Positions 25,075 to 34,236 of a stretch of DNA of 64,000 nucleotides are shown here, in pieces. Each line of letters begins with the position of its first letter. Positions within the stretch are counted from its first letter, which is position 1. The stretch spans positions 1 to 64,000 of the forward strand of contig JANQRZ010000014.1 in NCBI GenBank assembly GCA_028284265.1. The letters are read 5' to 3'. The notes beneath the pieces were generated by a model that made no database searches, was not told the origin of the DNA, and was given only the letters and a program-made list of their open reading frames with translations. The DNA is from Rhodothermales bacterium (GTDB lineage: Bacteria > Bacteroidota > Rhodothermia > Rhodothermales > JANQRZ01). Position numbers and translations under genes: made by a program.

Positions 25075-26547
25075 ATGAACCGTCGTCGATTTCTCTCGCT
25101 CGCCCCGGCACCCGCTGAAGCGCCTGTCGCTGCCACACCTCCTCCTGTCGCTGGAGGTCTCGAACCGTTTGTGCCGTCCGCATCCGCACCGTGGGACGAG
25201 CGCCGGGCTGCCCACCTGATCCGCCGCCTCTCCTTTGGCGTCGCCGTGCCAGACTTGAACGAGGCGCTCTTCCGCAGTCCGTCGGATGCCGTCGCGTTCT
25301 TCGTCCAGCAGGCCCTCAGCCGGCCGCTCCCCGACACACCGTCGTGGTACGATTCCCACCCGAGCGGTAACGAGAATATCGACTGGCTCTACGAATGGCA
25401 GGAAGGCTGGTATGCCGAGATGCGGGCAGGCGGTCTGCGCGAGAAGATGACGCTCTTCTGGCACGACCACTTCGCCACCGAATCGAACGTCTACGGTCTC
25501 GCGCCCTACGCCTATCAGTACATCACCCACCTACGCACCCACGCGCTCGGCAACTTCCGCACGCTCCTAGAAGGCGTCGGCAAGCTTCCGGCGATGCTGA
25601 TCTACCTCGACGGGCGCTCGAACGTGGTCGGCAATCCGAACGAGAACTACGCCCGCGAACTGTGTGAGCTGTTCACGATGGGCATCGGCCACTACTCGCA
25701 GGAAGATGTGGCCGAACTCGCCCGTGCCCTCACGGGCTGGCGCATCAATGAGTCGGCGCTTTCATCCTACTTCGACGCCGCGCAACACGACGACGGTAAC
25801 AAGACCATCTTCGGGCAGACGGGTCGATGGGACTATGACGACGTGCTCGACCTCATCTTCGCGCACCGCTCGCTCCAGACGGCGCGTCGCCTCTGCCGCA
25901 AGCTCTATGAGTGGTTCGTCTATGGCATCCCGAATGAGACCATCGTCAACCAGCTTGCCAGTCACCTGATTTCCAACGGCTGGAATCTCGCGCCGACGGT
26001 CCAACTCCTGCTCTCCAGCGCCCACTTCTTCGACGACGCTTTCATCGGGGCGCGGATCAAAGACCCGAGCGAGTTCCTCGTCGGTCTCGTCCGCGAGTTC
26101 GGGATTCAGCCTTCGAGCCAAGTCTGGTCTTCCTTCCGCGAGTTGGGCTTCGCCCTCGGCCAAGAGCTACTGAACCCGCCGAACGTCGCGGGCTGGACGG
26201 GCTACCGGACGTGGATTACGACCGGCACTGTCCCCGAGCGACAGATCGTCACGGCCCGCGCTCTCTTCGGCGGCGGCGCCTTCGACGAGTACGACCCACT
26301 CCCGCTGCTCGACCAGATCACCGACTCGACCAACGTCTACTCCATCGCGGACGACCTCCCGGCCTTCCTCTTCCCGACCGCTGACTTCAGCGACGAGGAG
26401 CGCGACTACCACATCGAGCTGCTGCTCGTCGGCGCGCCCTACTACGAGTGGCCGTACCTGCTTCAGAGCACGCCGGAGACAGCGCGTGAGCGTCTGCGGA
26501 CCCTGCTCAACCATCTCGTCTCGCTCCCTGAGTTCCAACTGACCTAA
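25075..26547 (+). CDS. DUF1800 family protein
   Basis: 490 aa from ATG 25075, which opens an MNRRRFLSLAP twin-arginine-like start. An AHLIRRLSFG motif follows, then GLREKMTLFWHDHF and NPNENYARELCELFTMG, which are the hallmark blocks of DUF1800. Biochemical activity of the family is unknown. DUF1800 genes are commonly followed by DUF1501 genes, as here (3-nt gap), and the pair is thought to act outside the cytoplasm. First gene of a four-gene operon ending at the 30276 terminator. Confidence 0.88.
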   Translation: MNRRRFLSLAPAPAEAPVAATPPPVAGGLEPFVPSASAPWDERRAAHLIRRLSFGVAVPDLNEALFRSPSDAVAFFVQQALSRPLPDTPSWYDSHPSGNENIDWLYEWQEGWYAEMRAGGLREKMTLFWHDHFATESNVYGLAPYAYQYITHLRTHALGNFRTLLEGVGKLPAMLIYLDGRSNVVGNPNENYARELCELFTMGIGHYSQEDVAELARALTGWRINESALSSYFDAAQHDDGNKTIFGQTGRWDYDDVLDLIFAHRSLQTARRLCRKLYEWFVYGIPNETIVNQLASHLISNGWNLAPTVQLLLSSAHFFDDAFIGARIKDPSEFLVGLVREFGIQPSSQVWSSFRELGFALGQELLNPPNVAGWTGYRTWITTGTVPERQIVTARALFGGGAFDEYDPLPLLDQITDSTNVYSIADDLPAFLFPTADFSDEERDYHIELLLVGAPYYEWPYLLQSTPETARERLRTLLNHLVSLPEFQLT

Positions 26548-26550
26548 GCT

Positions 26551-28176
26551 ATGTGCGATCATCACCACGCGCCCCCGAGCGCTGAGGAGCGAGCCATTGC
26601 CCTCGAACACGGACAAGCTCACGACCGCGACCACGCGGCGTGGAGCCGCCGTGACTTCCTGACCCGGACGAGCGTTGCCGCCGGTGCTGCCCCGTTCTTG
26701 CTTGGCGGACGGCAGGTGCAAGCCTTCGGGCACTCGCCGCTCTTGCAGCGCCTCGCTCGGCTTACTGGCGGACGCTCGCTCGTGATCGTCCAGATGGCGG
26801 GCGGCAACGATGGGTTGAACATGATCGTCCCCGTCACGAACGACCGCTACTACCAGGTCCGCCCGACGATTGCGATCCAGGGTAACCAGACCGTCTCGCT
26901 CGACGCCGACACGGGGATGCACCCGGCGATGGGAAGCCTAGAGTCAATGTGGGGCGACGGCGAGATGGCTGTCATCCAGACGGTCGGCTATCCGTCGCAC
27001 AACCTCTCGCACTTCCGCTCAACGGACATCTGGGCCTCGGGTAGCGGCTCCGATGACATGGTTCGCAGCGGATGGACCGGGCGCTACTTCGACCAGCAAT
27101 TCCCCAACTACGCCTTCGATCCGCCGGACTACCCTGTCGCCATCCGCATCGGCGGGGCGACCTCCACCCTTATGCGTGGGGGCGACCTTACGATGGGCAT
27201 GAGCCTGTCGAATGCTCGGCAGCTTGCCGATCTCGCTGAGGATGGCGTGATCTACGACGAGGCTGCCGTGCCTCCGGGTGCCCACGGCGATGAGTTGAGC
27301 TTCATCCGCTCCATTTTCAATGCCTCATTCCGCTACCGCGACTCGGTGGTGGCAGCAGCCGAGACCGGCACGAACCGCGTCGAGTATCCGGCGGGGCAGT
27401 TTGCTGAAACGCTGGCGGTGATCGCCCGGCTCATCAAGGGCAACCTCGGAGCGCGGCTCTATGTCCTCCAGATCGGCGGCTTCGACACGCACTCGAACCA
27501 GTTGGCGCGTCAGGGCCAAATCCTCGGCCAGCTTGCCGATGGCATGAGCGCTTTCTACGCTGACCTCGCAGCCGACAGCGCTGCCAACGACGTGCTCACG
27601 ATGACGTTCTCCGAGTTCGGGCGGCGCGTCGAGCAGAACGGCTCCGCCGGAACCGACCACGGCACGGCAGCCCCGATGATGCTCTTCGGCGGCGGCATCA
27701 ACGGCGGATTCTATGGCGACGCGCCCGACCTGCTCGACCTCGATAACGCAGGCAACATGCGGCATTCGGTCGATTTCCGGCAAGTCTACGCGACGCTCCT
27801 CTCCCACTGGTTTGGCCTGACAGCAAACGAGGCGGCGCAGGTTCTCTTCGACGACTTCGAGACGCTTCCCTTCGTGGCAAACCCTGTCTCCACAAGTGAC
27901 GCACCGGCCACGCCTGACTTCGTTATCGATGGCAATTATCCCAATCCATTCACAGCCCGCACCACAATCCGCTTCCGCCTCGCCGAGGCGGGGCCAATGC
28001 GGCTCCGCGTGCTCGACGTGCAAGGCCGCACGGTGCGCACCCTCGCCGACGGCAACCACGCCGCCGGTTCGCACGCCATCCCGTTCGACGCCCGCGACCT
28101 CCCGAGTGGAACCTATTTCTATCACCTCGACACCCGGCGCGGCTCGCAAAGCCGACCGATGACGCTCGTTCGCTAA
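26551..28176 (+). CDS. DUF1501 protein with Tat signal and T9SS sorting domain
   Basis: 541 aa. The His-rich start is followed by a twin-arginine motif (SRRDFLTRTSVAAGAAPFLLG, residues about 31 on; longest run given is the motif region), a Tat signal. LVIVQMAGGNDGLNMIVPV then opens the DUF1501 (sulfatase/alkaline-phosphatase-like) core, and GGFDTHSNQ and DHGTAAPMMLFGGG are metal-site-like blocks. The last ~80 residues (NYPNPFTARTTIRF, LRVLDVQGR, LPSGTYFYH) form a type-A T9SS C-terminal domain. So the protein is probably folded in the cytoplasm, exported by Tat and then moved to the surface or medium by T9SS. Paired with the DUF1800 gene. Confidence 0.9.
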   Translation: MCDHHHAPPSAEERAIALEHGQAHDRDHAAWSRRDFLTRTSVAAGAAPFLLGGRQVQAFGHSPLLQRLARLTGGRSLVIVQMAGGNDGLNMIVPVTNDRYYQVRPTIAIQGNQTVSLDADTGMHPAMGSLESMWGDGEMAVIQTVGYPSHNLSHFRSTDIWASGSGSDDMVRSGWTGRYFDQQFPNYAFDPPDYPVAIRIGGATSTLMRGGDLTMGMSLSNARQLADLAEDGVIYDEAAVPPGAHGDELSFIRSIFNASFRYRDSVVAAAETGTNRVEYPAGQFAETLAVIARLIKGNLGARLYVLQIGGFDTHSNQLARQGQILGQLADGMSAFYADLAADSAANDVLTMTFSEFGRRVEQNGSAGTDHGTAAPMMLFGGGINGGFYGDAPDLLDLDNAGNMRHSVDFRQVYATLLSHWFGLTANEAAQVLFDDFETLPFVANPVSTSDAPATPDFVIDGNYPNPFTARTTIRFRLAEAGPMRLRVLDVQGRTVRTLADGNHAAGSHAIPFDARDLPSGTYFYHLDTRRGSQSRPMTLVR

Positions 28177-28201
28177 CCGGCACCACCACCTGCCTCTTGC
28201 C

Positions 28202-29206
28202 ATGTCTAGACTCTCACTTGCTACTCTCTTCTTTGCCACCCTGCTGATGGTTGGCTGCGATGCCGCTGAGGATGACGGTTCCGGCGGTGGTGGTTCATCC
28301 GCTGAAGCGCCCGGCTATCCCGTCGTCATGGACGAGGTGTGGGGCTTCGTGGATGCGCGCGGCAGCCTCCGCGTGCAGCCTCGCTTCGACTCCGCAGACG
28401 ATTTCTCCGAGGGCCTCGCTGCTGTGCGCGTAGGTCCCTTCTGGGGCTTTGTCGATGAGGGAGGGTCCATCGTTGTCGAACCACTGTACGACTTCGCCGG
28501 GCGCTTCGCCGATGGGATGGCCCCCGTCCGCACCATTGACGGATGGGGCTATATCGATGCGACCGGCATGGTGGTCGTCGAGCCGCAATATGACAACGCG
28601 AGGATGTTTGCCGAGGGCCGGGCCGCCGTGCGCGACGGCCTCCGCTGGGGCTATATCGATGCGACCGGCACGATGGTCGTCGAACCACAGTTCGCTTTCG
28701 CGGGTGATTTCTCCGAGGGCCTCGCCCCCGTCGAAACCCTCGATGGCTGGGGCTTTGTCGATCCGGCGGGCAGCCTCGCCATCGCCGCGACCTACGGTGA
28801 AGCCGGTGCCTTCAGCGATGGGCGAGCGCCGGTACTGATCGGCGACGACTGGGGGTATATCGACACCCGAGGCAGCGTGGTCGTCAACCCACGCTTTGGG
28901 TCTGCCGGTTCCTTTGGCGAAGGCATCGCTCCGGTGCGCGTCGACGAGCGCTTTGGCTACATCAACACGTCGGGCGAACTCGCCATTACGCCTCAATTCG
29001 ATGAGGCGATGTCGTGCGAGCAAGGCCGCGCCGCCGTCCGTCTCAGCTCGCGGTGGAGTTACATCGATTGCGCAACTGGTCTCGTCATCACGACGCCGCG
29101 CTTCTCCGCCGCCTACCCGTTCCAAGGCATTGCCCGTGTCGAACTCGATGAGCGCATCGGCTACATCGACCGCGACGGCGAGTACGTCTGGCTTCCCACC
29201 GACTGA
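28202..29206 (+). CDS. WG-repeat lipoprotein 1
   Basis: 334 aa. Signal peptide with lipobox MVGC, lipidated Cys at about residue 19. The rest is nine WG-type repeats of about 33 residues with the pattern WGYID..G...V.P.F..A..F.EG.A.V (for example GWGYIDATGM and RWGYIDATGT). It ends IGYIDRDGEYVWLP. WG repeats form beta-rich solenoid-like structures of unknown ligand, and are common in Bacteroidota cell-surface proteins. Tandem paralogue of the next gene and probably co-transcribed with it. Confidence 0.88.
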   Translation: MSRLSLATLFFATLLMVGCDAAEDDGSGGGGSSAEAPGYPVVMDEVWGFVDARGSLRVQPRFDSADDFSEGLAAVRVGPFWGFVDEGGSIVVEPLYDFAGRFADGMAPVRTIDGWGYIDATGMVVVEPQYDNARMFAEGRAAVRDGLRWGYIDATGTMVVEPQFAFAGDFSEGLAPVETLDGWGFVDPAGSLAIAATYGEAGAFSDGRAPVLIGDDWGYIDTRGSVVVNPRFGSAGSFGEGIAPVRVDERFGYINTSGELAITPQFDEAMSCEQGRAAVRLSSRWSYIDCATGLVITTPRFSAAYPFQGIARVELDERIGYIDRDGEYVWLPTD

Positions 29207-29238
29207 CCTCGCTTCTCTCCATCCTTCTCGTGACTGCT

Positions 29239-30252
29239 ATGAAACGCGCCCTCTGGCTTCTTCTCCTCCTCCCCCTCTGGACCGCCTGCGACTCCGCCGA
29301 CCCCGACAGTCCGGATGGCGATCCGATTGGCGGCGATGAGCGTCCCTCGCTCTTTCCCGTCGAGCGCAACGACCTCTGGGGTTACATCAATGCCGACGGC
29401 CAGATCGTCGTCCAGCCCGAATACTTCGCCGCCCGCGACTTCGTCGGCGAGGTGGGTCCGGTGCGAGGCCGCCGCAACAACTCCAACTTCTGGGGCTACA
29501 TCGACGCCGAGGGCACCCTCCGCTTCGATCTACCCGTAGACGAGGCATTCCCGTTTGCTGGCGGACTCGCCCGCGTGCGTGTGGGTGGCCGGTATGGGTT
29601 CGTTGATACCGAGGGGCGCTATGTCATCAACCCGTACTTTGAGCAGGCCGACGATTTCTCCGATGGCTTGTCTCGCATCAAACTGAACGGGCGCTACGGC
29701 TACATCGACCGCACGGGCGCGCTCGTGATCGAGCCTTCCTACTGGCAGGCCGAGCCGTTTGTTGGCGGTCTCGCCCTCTTCGAGGATGAAGACGAATATG
29801 GCTATCTCGGCCCCGATGGCATGATCGCCATCGAGCCGCAGTTCGACCAAGCCCGCTCGTTCTCCGACGGTCTCGCCGCTGTGAAGGTTGGTGACAACTG
29901 GGGCTATGTCGATGTCACGGGCAGCTTTGTGATCGACCCTCAGTTTATCAGCGCTGGCGACTTCGGCGATGACCTCGCGCCGGTTCGTACCGAGAACCAG
30001 TGGGAGTACGTGAATCGGCAGGGGCAGCGTGTGATCGGCCCGGCCTATGACGAGGCGCGGACGTTCTCCGAGAGCCGGGCCGCCGTCGCAGTGGACGGTC
30101 AGTGGGGCTTCATCAACGAAGAAGGCACCTTCGTTCGCAACCCCGTCTTCGATCAGGTCGACTCCTTCCGAGGTGGCGTGGCCCGCGTATGGGACGGCGA
30201 GCGAATGGGCTATGTCGGTCCAGACGGGCGCTACGTTTGGCTCCCCGAATAA
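29239..30252 (+). CDS. WG-repeat lipoprotein 2
   Basis: 337 aa. ATG 29239 is preferred over the GTG at 29230 because it directly opens the signal peptide (MKRALWLLLLLPLWTAC). The lipobox is WTAC, with Cys 17. It has nine WG-type repeats, several diverged (RYGFVDTEGR, EYGYLGPDGM, QWEYVNRQGQ), and ends RMGYVGPDGRYVWLP like its neighbour. The shared ending and repeat count show a gene duplication followed by divergence. A surface or periplasmic-side lipoprotein; ligand unknown. Confidence 0.87.
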   Translation: MKRALWLLLLLPLWTACDSADPDSPDGDPIGGDERPSLFPVERNDLWGYINADGQIVVQPEYFAARDFVGEVGPVRGRRNNSNFWGYIDAEGTLRFDLPVDEAFPFAGGLARVRVGGRYGFVDTEGRYVINPYFEQADDFSDGLSRIKLNGRYGYIDRTGALVIEPSYWQAEPFVGGLALFEDEDEYGYLGPDGMIAIEPQFDQARSFSDGLAAVKVGDNWGYVDVTGSFVIDPQFISAGDFGDDLAPVRTENQWEYVNRQGQRVIGPAYDEARTFSESRAAVAVDGQWGFINEEGTFVRNPVFDQVDSFRGGVARVWDGERMGYVGPDGRYVWLPE

Positions 30253-30275
30253 GGAGACACGAGAAGGGAAACAAG

Positions 30276-30305
30276 AAGGGGATGCCTCGTGCGAGGCATC
30301 CCCTT
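30276..30305. terminator. Bidirectional terminator between WG operon and acyl-CoA dehydrogenase
   Basis: 14-bp perfect stem AAGGGGATGCCTCG / CGAGGCATCCCCTT with a tight TG loop, followed by TT on the plus strand and ending in a run of A/T on either side. Lies between convergent genes. Confidence 0.82.
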
Positions 30306-30325
30306 TTCCGTTGTGCGGCAATCCT

Positions 30326-32365
30326 TTACGCCTTCGAGGACGCAGGCTTGCTCTCCGGCTTCGCGGTCGAAGCACCATCGCCCCGGCTGTCGCTGTCGGC
30401 GGCATAGCCATCGCCCGGGAATTGTTTGATGGCCTCCGTCTTGACTTGGCGACCCGTACCCTTCGAGGAGGGTGAGGACTCGTGGATGTAGAAGTCGCTG
30501 TTGGGCTGCGTGTCGGTCAGTGCGTACTGTGCCTGTGCAGCCTCGACCATTGAAGCATCCGCGTTGCGGCTGAGACCGCGCACGTTCTCGCGGATCTGGA
30601 GGTCGGCGAGGCGAAGGAAGTGAAGCGCAGCGGCTTTATCGCGCTCGAACTCGGCTCCCCGTTCGCCGGTGCGAAGCTGCTGGTCGAGCTTCGAGAGGGT
30701 GCAGGCCCACGCGAACATCAGGATCGCATTGTCAGCAAGGCGGGCCTGCATGGCTTGGCGCGTGACGATGGTCTCTTCGAGTCGCTTCGAGGTCAGCTTA
30801 AACTCGCGGCTGTGAACCTGAACGTGCTTGGCAAGAAGGTCAGCCTGTCCCTGAAGCGCCGGATGGAGCCGTTGGACCGCAGCCTTCGGACGCTTCTTGC
30901 CAAGGAAGATCTCGGCAGCCAGCGGTGTGCCCTTCTTCACGATGTCGGGGTTGACGGCACTCGACACGATGCGCTTGAGGTTGTCGAGCGCGCCGGAGTC
31001 CTCGTCCCACTCGACCGCGTTCAGCACACCGAGCATGTACTCGGCGAGTTGCTTGCCGCCGTAGGCGAAGACGAACGACTGCATCACCTCGTTCGAGCCT
31101 TCGACGATGCGGTGGATGCGATTGTCGCGCCAGATGCGGTCGTACTCGTTCTCGGTGACATAGCCCTCACCGCCCATAATTTGCATCCCGGCGTCGATGA
31201 CCTCCCAACCGTAGTGCGAGCAGAACACCTTGCACGCGGCGGTCTCGACCATGATGTCCTCGTCGTGCCGGTCGAGGAAGCCACAGGTCATGTAGAGCAT
31301 CGCGTCCATCGCGTAGCAGTAGGCCGCCATCTTGGCGACGTGCTGCTGGACGAGTTCAAACTCAGAGAGCGGGCGGTTGAACTGGTAGCGGGTGCGAACC
31401 CATTTGGTCGCCTGATCGCGCGCCTGCTTCGCGGCACCGGTGACACCCGCCGAGAGCGTGCAGCGGCCGTAGTTGAGGCACGTCAGCGCCACCTTCAGGC
31501 CCTGTCCCTCTTTGTGCATCCGGCGCTCAACCGGCACCTTCACGTCGGTGAAGCGGATGCGCGCCTGCCATGTACCACGGATGCCCGTCTTCGAACGGTT
31601 CTTCTGGAAAATATCGACGCCTTCCATCTCCGGGGTGACGATGAGCGCCGTGACACCGGTCTTCGTCTTGCCCGTTCTCGGGTCGGTCAGTTCCTGCTTC
31701 GACAGCACTGTGAAGAAGCCCGCGAGTGCGCCCGAGGTGGACCACTTCTTCTCACCGTTGAGGATGTAGTGCGTGCCGTCGTCCGAAAGTCGGCAGGTCG
31801 TCTCCTGCCCAGCGGCATCGGAGCCAACTTGCGGCTCGCTCAGGCAGAACGCGGAGAGCTTCTTGCGCGCCACCATCGGGAGAAACTCTTTCTTCTGGTC
31901 CTCCGTCCCGAAGAGCATCAGCGCCTTACAGCCAATCGACTGGTGCGCCGAGACCACAACGGCCGTCGAGCCACACGTCCGTCCGATCCGTTCGAGCACC
32001 CGGTTGTAGCTCCCGACGCCGAGACCGAGTCCGCCGTACTCCTCGGGGATCGTCATGCCGAGTACGCCGAGATCGAAGAGCTTGTTGATGGCCCACTCCG
32101 GGATCTCCTCTTCTTGGTCAATCTGGATTGTGGGGTGCTCGTTTTCGAGGTAGTCGTCGAGCCGTTCGAGCAGTTCATCGCACGTCGCTTTCTCGGCCGC
32201 AGAGACTTGGGGATACGGGAAGACGAGGTCTTCGCGGATGCGGCCCCAGAACATGTTCTTGATGAAGCCCATCTCTTCAGGCTCCGGCCCCATCATCGAC
32301 TCGGCGTCTTGGATCATCTGCTGATCTTTGGCGGCGACGCCTTTCATCTGGGAAAGGATAGACAT
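30326..32365 (-). CDS. Acyl-CoA dehydrogenase (VLCAD/ACAD9-like, extended)
   Basis: 679 aa, longer than the ~380-residue core. It has an N-terminal extension, ACAD N- and middle domains (SEPQVGSDAAG, NGEKKWSTSGA), the C-terminal helical domain with RIVEGSNEVMQ (the EG(S/T)N segment holds the catalytic Glu), and then a further helical domain of ~200 residues like those of VLCAD and ACAD9. FAD-dependent alpha,beta-dehydrogenation of long-chain acyl-CoA in beta-oxidation; electrons pass to ETF. Transcribed alone, divergent from lapA; a perfect palindrome lies in its upstream region. Confidence 0.92.
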   Translation of the reverse strand: MSILSQMKGVAAKDQQMIQDAESMMGPEPEEMGFIKNMFWGRIREDLVFPYPQVSAAEKATCDELLERLDDYLENEHPTIQIDQEEEIPEWAINKLFDLGVLGMTIPEEYGGLGLGVGSYNRVLERIGRTCGSTAVVVSAHQSIGCKALMLFGTEDQKKEFLPMVARKKLSAFCLSEPQVGSDAAGQETTCRLSDDGTHYILNGEKKWSTSGALAGFFTVLSKQELTDPRTGKTKTGVTALIVTPEMEGVDIFQKNRSKTGIRGTWQARIRFTDVKVPVERRMHKEGQGLKVALTCLNYGRCTLSAGVTGAAKQARDQATKWVRTRYQFNRPLSEFELVQQHVAKMAAYCYAMDAMLYMTCGFLDRHDEDIMVETAACKVFCSHYGWEVIDAGMQIMGGEGYVTENEYDRIWRDNRIHRIVEGSNEVMQSFVFAYGGKQLAEYMLGVLNAVEWDEDSGALDNLKRIVSSAVNPDIVKKGTPLAAEIFLGKKRPKAAVQRLHPALQGQADLLAKHVQVHSREFKLTSKRLEETIVTRQAMQARLADNAILMFAWACTLSKLDQQLRTGERGAEFERDKAAALHFLRLADLQIRENVRGLSRNADASMVEAAQAQYALTDTQPNSDFYIHESSPSSKGTGRQVKTEAIKQFPGDGYAADSDSRGDGASTAKPESKPASSKA

Positions 32366-32419
32366 AGCGTGGTTCGGTAGGTGATAGCGTTAAAGAAAGG
32401 CGAGAGCAGCGCTTTGGAG

Positions 32420-32435
32420 ACGGAAGCGCTTCCGT
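32420..32435. promoter_or_regulatory. 16-bp perfect palindrome, possible operator
   Basis: ACGGAAGCGCTTCCGT, 55 bp upstream of the acyl-CoA dehydrogenase start and 133 bp from the lapA-like gene. Perfect dyads of this size in front of fatty-acid oxidation genes are typical of TetR- or GntR-type repressor sites. No such regulator is in the window. Confidence 0.4.
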
Positions 32436-32568
32436 TTGAAACGACCATGCCCACGGTCGGGTCCGGCAGCGACGAAGAAAATACGGTACAGTCTCGGGGC
32501 GCTCCGTACCTATCCTAGCTCCATTTTTCGTTAATTGGGTGCTGTTTCACTCACCCTAGAGGCCCCTT

Positions 32569-32976
32569 ATGCGCTTTGCGCTCATCCTGTCGCTCCTCGT
32601 CGCCATCATCGCGGTCGTATTCGCATTCCAGAACCCGGAACAGGTAGACGTCGAGTTTCTGACGTTCCAGAGCATCCCGGTTCCGCTCGCGCTCGTCATC
32701 ATCGTCGCCCTACTCGTCGGGGTTATTGTCGGCTCGATAGGATCGCTGCCGAGTCGCCTTCGCTCCCGCGGGCGGATCAAGGCGCTGGAGAAGCGCATCG
32801 CCGAACTGGAGACGGCTCCCGCCGCACCAGCGGTTGCCGAGCAGCGAACGCAAGTGGTAGATAGCCCTCCGCCCGCCGCCGCGTCGGGCGGAGCCGCCGA
32901 AACGGAGCGCCTCGCCGCTGAGACCCGTCAGATGGCTGAAGACGCCAAGCGCCGCGCTGACGACGCGGGACTCTGA
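32569..32976 (+). CDS. LapA-domain (DUF1049) membrane protein
   Basis: 135 aa. Two hydrophobic helices (about 1-22 and 40-62) with FAFQNPEQVDVEFLTFQ between them are the signature of LapA/DUF1049. A coiled-coil, Ala/Glu-rich tail (about 75-135) follows on the cytoplasmic side (IKALEKRIAELE). In enterobacteria LapA acts with LapB in lipopolysaccharide assembly; whether that holds here is inference, as no lapB is visible. It is followed by corA with a one-base gap. Confidence 0.82.
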   Translation: MRFALILSLLVAIIAVVFAFQNPEQVDVEFLTFQSIPVPLALVIIVALLVGVIVGSIGSLPSRLRSRGRIKALEKRIAELETAPAAPAVAEQRTQVVDSPPPAAASGGAAETERLAAETRQMAEDAKRRADDAGL

Positions 32977-32977
32977 C

Positions 32978-34177
32978 ATGGCTAAGGATTCTCTCCCCGA
33001 GGAAATCTTTCGTCAGGCCCGCCGACAAACACGGCGACTGGAGGCGCTCGGTCGTGGCCTCGTCCGACTCCCTCTCCGCGCCATCGGTCTGACTGAGCGC
33101 CCGACGATCCCGCGCCGCGTCGGGCAGATGCCGGGCGCACTCCCCGAACTGAGCGAGGAAGAGCACATCCCCTCGCGCCTCTCGATCATCCATTACAGAG
33201 AGGACCACATTGACGAAATCGCCGATGCGACTGTTGCGGAAGCCGCAGCCCGTAGCAAAGAGGATGGCGTAACGTGGGTGGACATCGTCGGTGTGCGCGA
33301 CATGGGAACGATCCGCGCCCTCGGCGAGGCGTTTGGGCTACACCCGCTCGTGCAGGAAGACCTCGTCAATACGACGCAGCGGCCCAAGTTGGAGACCTAT
33401 GATGACCAGCTCTTCATCATCGCCAAGATGATCCAAGCCGGTACATTGGACGACTTATCAGGCGGCCATGCAGCGCGGCAGGACGTGCGCGTCGAGCAGG
33501 TCGGTATCGTGTTCGGGCCGGGCTACGTACTTTCGTTTCAGGAAACCGAGGGCGATGTGTTCGAGCCAGTTCGCGAACGCCTTCGCGGTAGCGCAGGGCG
33601 TATCCGCTCGGTCGGGCCGGACTATCTGGCCTACGCCCTCCTCGATGTCATCATCGACCACTACTTCGTCGTGATCGAGGGCATCGGGGAGCACATCGAG
33701 ATTCTGGAAGAGGTCGTGCTCACCGACCCGCGGCCGGAGGTGCAAACTGAGATCAACAATCTCCGCCGCGAGGCGATCTTCCTCCGCCGCTCGATCTGGC
33801 CGCTCCGCGAAGTCCTCAGCGCGCTGCTCCGCGACGAGTCGCCGCTGGTCGAGGAGCGGACCAAGCTGTTTCTCCGCGATGCCTACGACCACACGATCCA
33901 AGTCGTCGATCTGATCGAGTCATTCCGCGATGTGCTCTCCAGCCTCGTGGACCTCTACCTCTCCTCGCTCAGTCACAAGATGAACGAAGTGATGAAGGTG
34001 CTCACGGTCATCGGCTCCATCTTCATCCCACTCTCATTCCTGACGGGACTCTACGGGATGAACTTCGCCTACATCCCCGAGCTTCAGGTCGAAAACGGCT
34101 ACTTCTATTTCCTCGGTACGATTGGCCTCCTGCTCATCGGCATGCTGGCCTACTTCAAGAGGAAAGGCTGGATGTAA
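32978..34177 (+). CDS. corA: CorA-family magnesium/cobalt transporter
   Basis: 399 aa. Large cytoplasmic N-terminal domain, then two C-terminal helices (about 340-360 and 375-393). The signature YGMNF (GMN) sits at the end of the first, in GLYGMNFAYIPEL. The homopentameric channel imports Mg2+ or Co2+ in the inner membrane. The N-terminus has about 60 extra basic, Arg-rich residues before the family core. The ATG at 32978 follows the lapA stop directly. Followed by a strong terminator. Confidence 0.94.
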   Translation: MAKDSLPEEIFRQARRQTRRLEALGRGLVRLPLRAIGLTERPTIPRRVGQMPGALPELSEEEHIPSRLSIIHYREDHIDEIADATVAEAAARSKEDGVTWVDIVGVRDMGTIRALGEAFGLHPLVQEDLVNTTQRPKLETYDDQLFIIAKMIQAGTLDDLSGGHAARQDVRVEQVGIVFGPGYVLSFQETEGDVFEPVRERLRGSAGRIRSVGPDYLAYALLDVIIDHYFVVIEGIGEHIEILEEVVLTDPRPEVQTEINNLRREAIFLRRSIWPLREVLSALLRDESPLVEERTKLFLRDAYDHTIQVVDLIESFRDVLSSLVDLYLSSLSHKMNEVMKVLTVIGSIFIPLSFLTGLYGMNFAYIPELQVENGYFYFLGTIGLLLIGMLAYFKRKGWM

Positions 34178-34217
34178 CACCCAAAGGCCACCCTCCGAAG
34201 AGGATGGCCTTTGGGTG
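34178..34217. terminator. Bidirectional terminator between corA and the cold-shock gene
   Basis: 13-bp stem CACCCAAAGGCCA / TGGCCTTTGGGTG with an inner CCTC-CGAA-GAGG hairpin (34192-34203). It lies directly after the corA stop and 19 bp from the convergent cold-shock gene stop. Confidence 0.85.
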
Positions 34218-34236
34218 TCTAGCACAGCAACGAGGA

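Noticed and set aside
30620-32380. 586-codon open frame on the plus strand
   Set aside because: Antisense to the acyl-CoA dehydrogenase; no protein family features.
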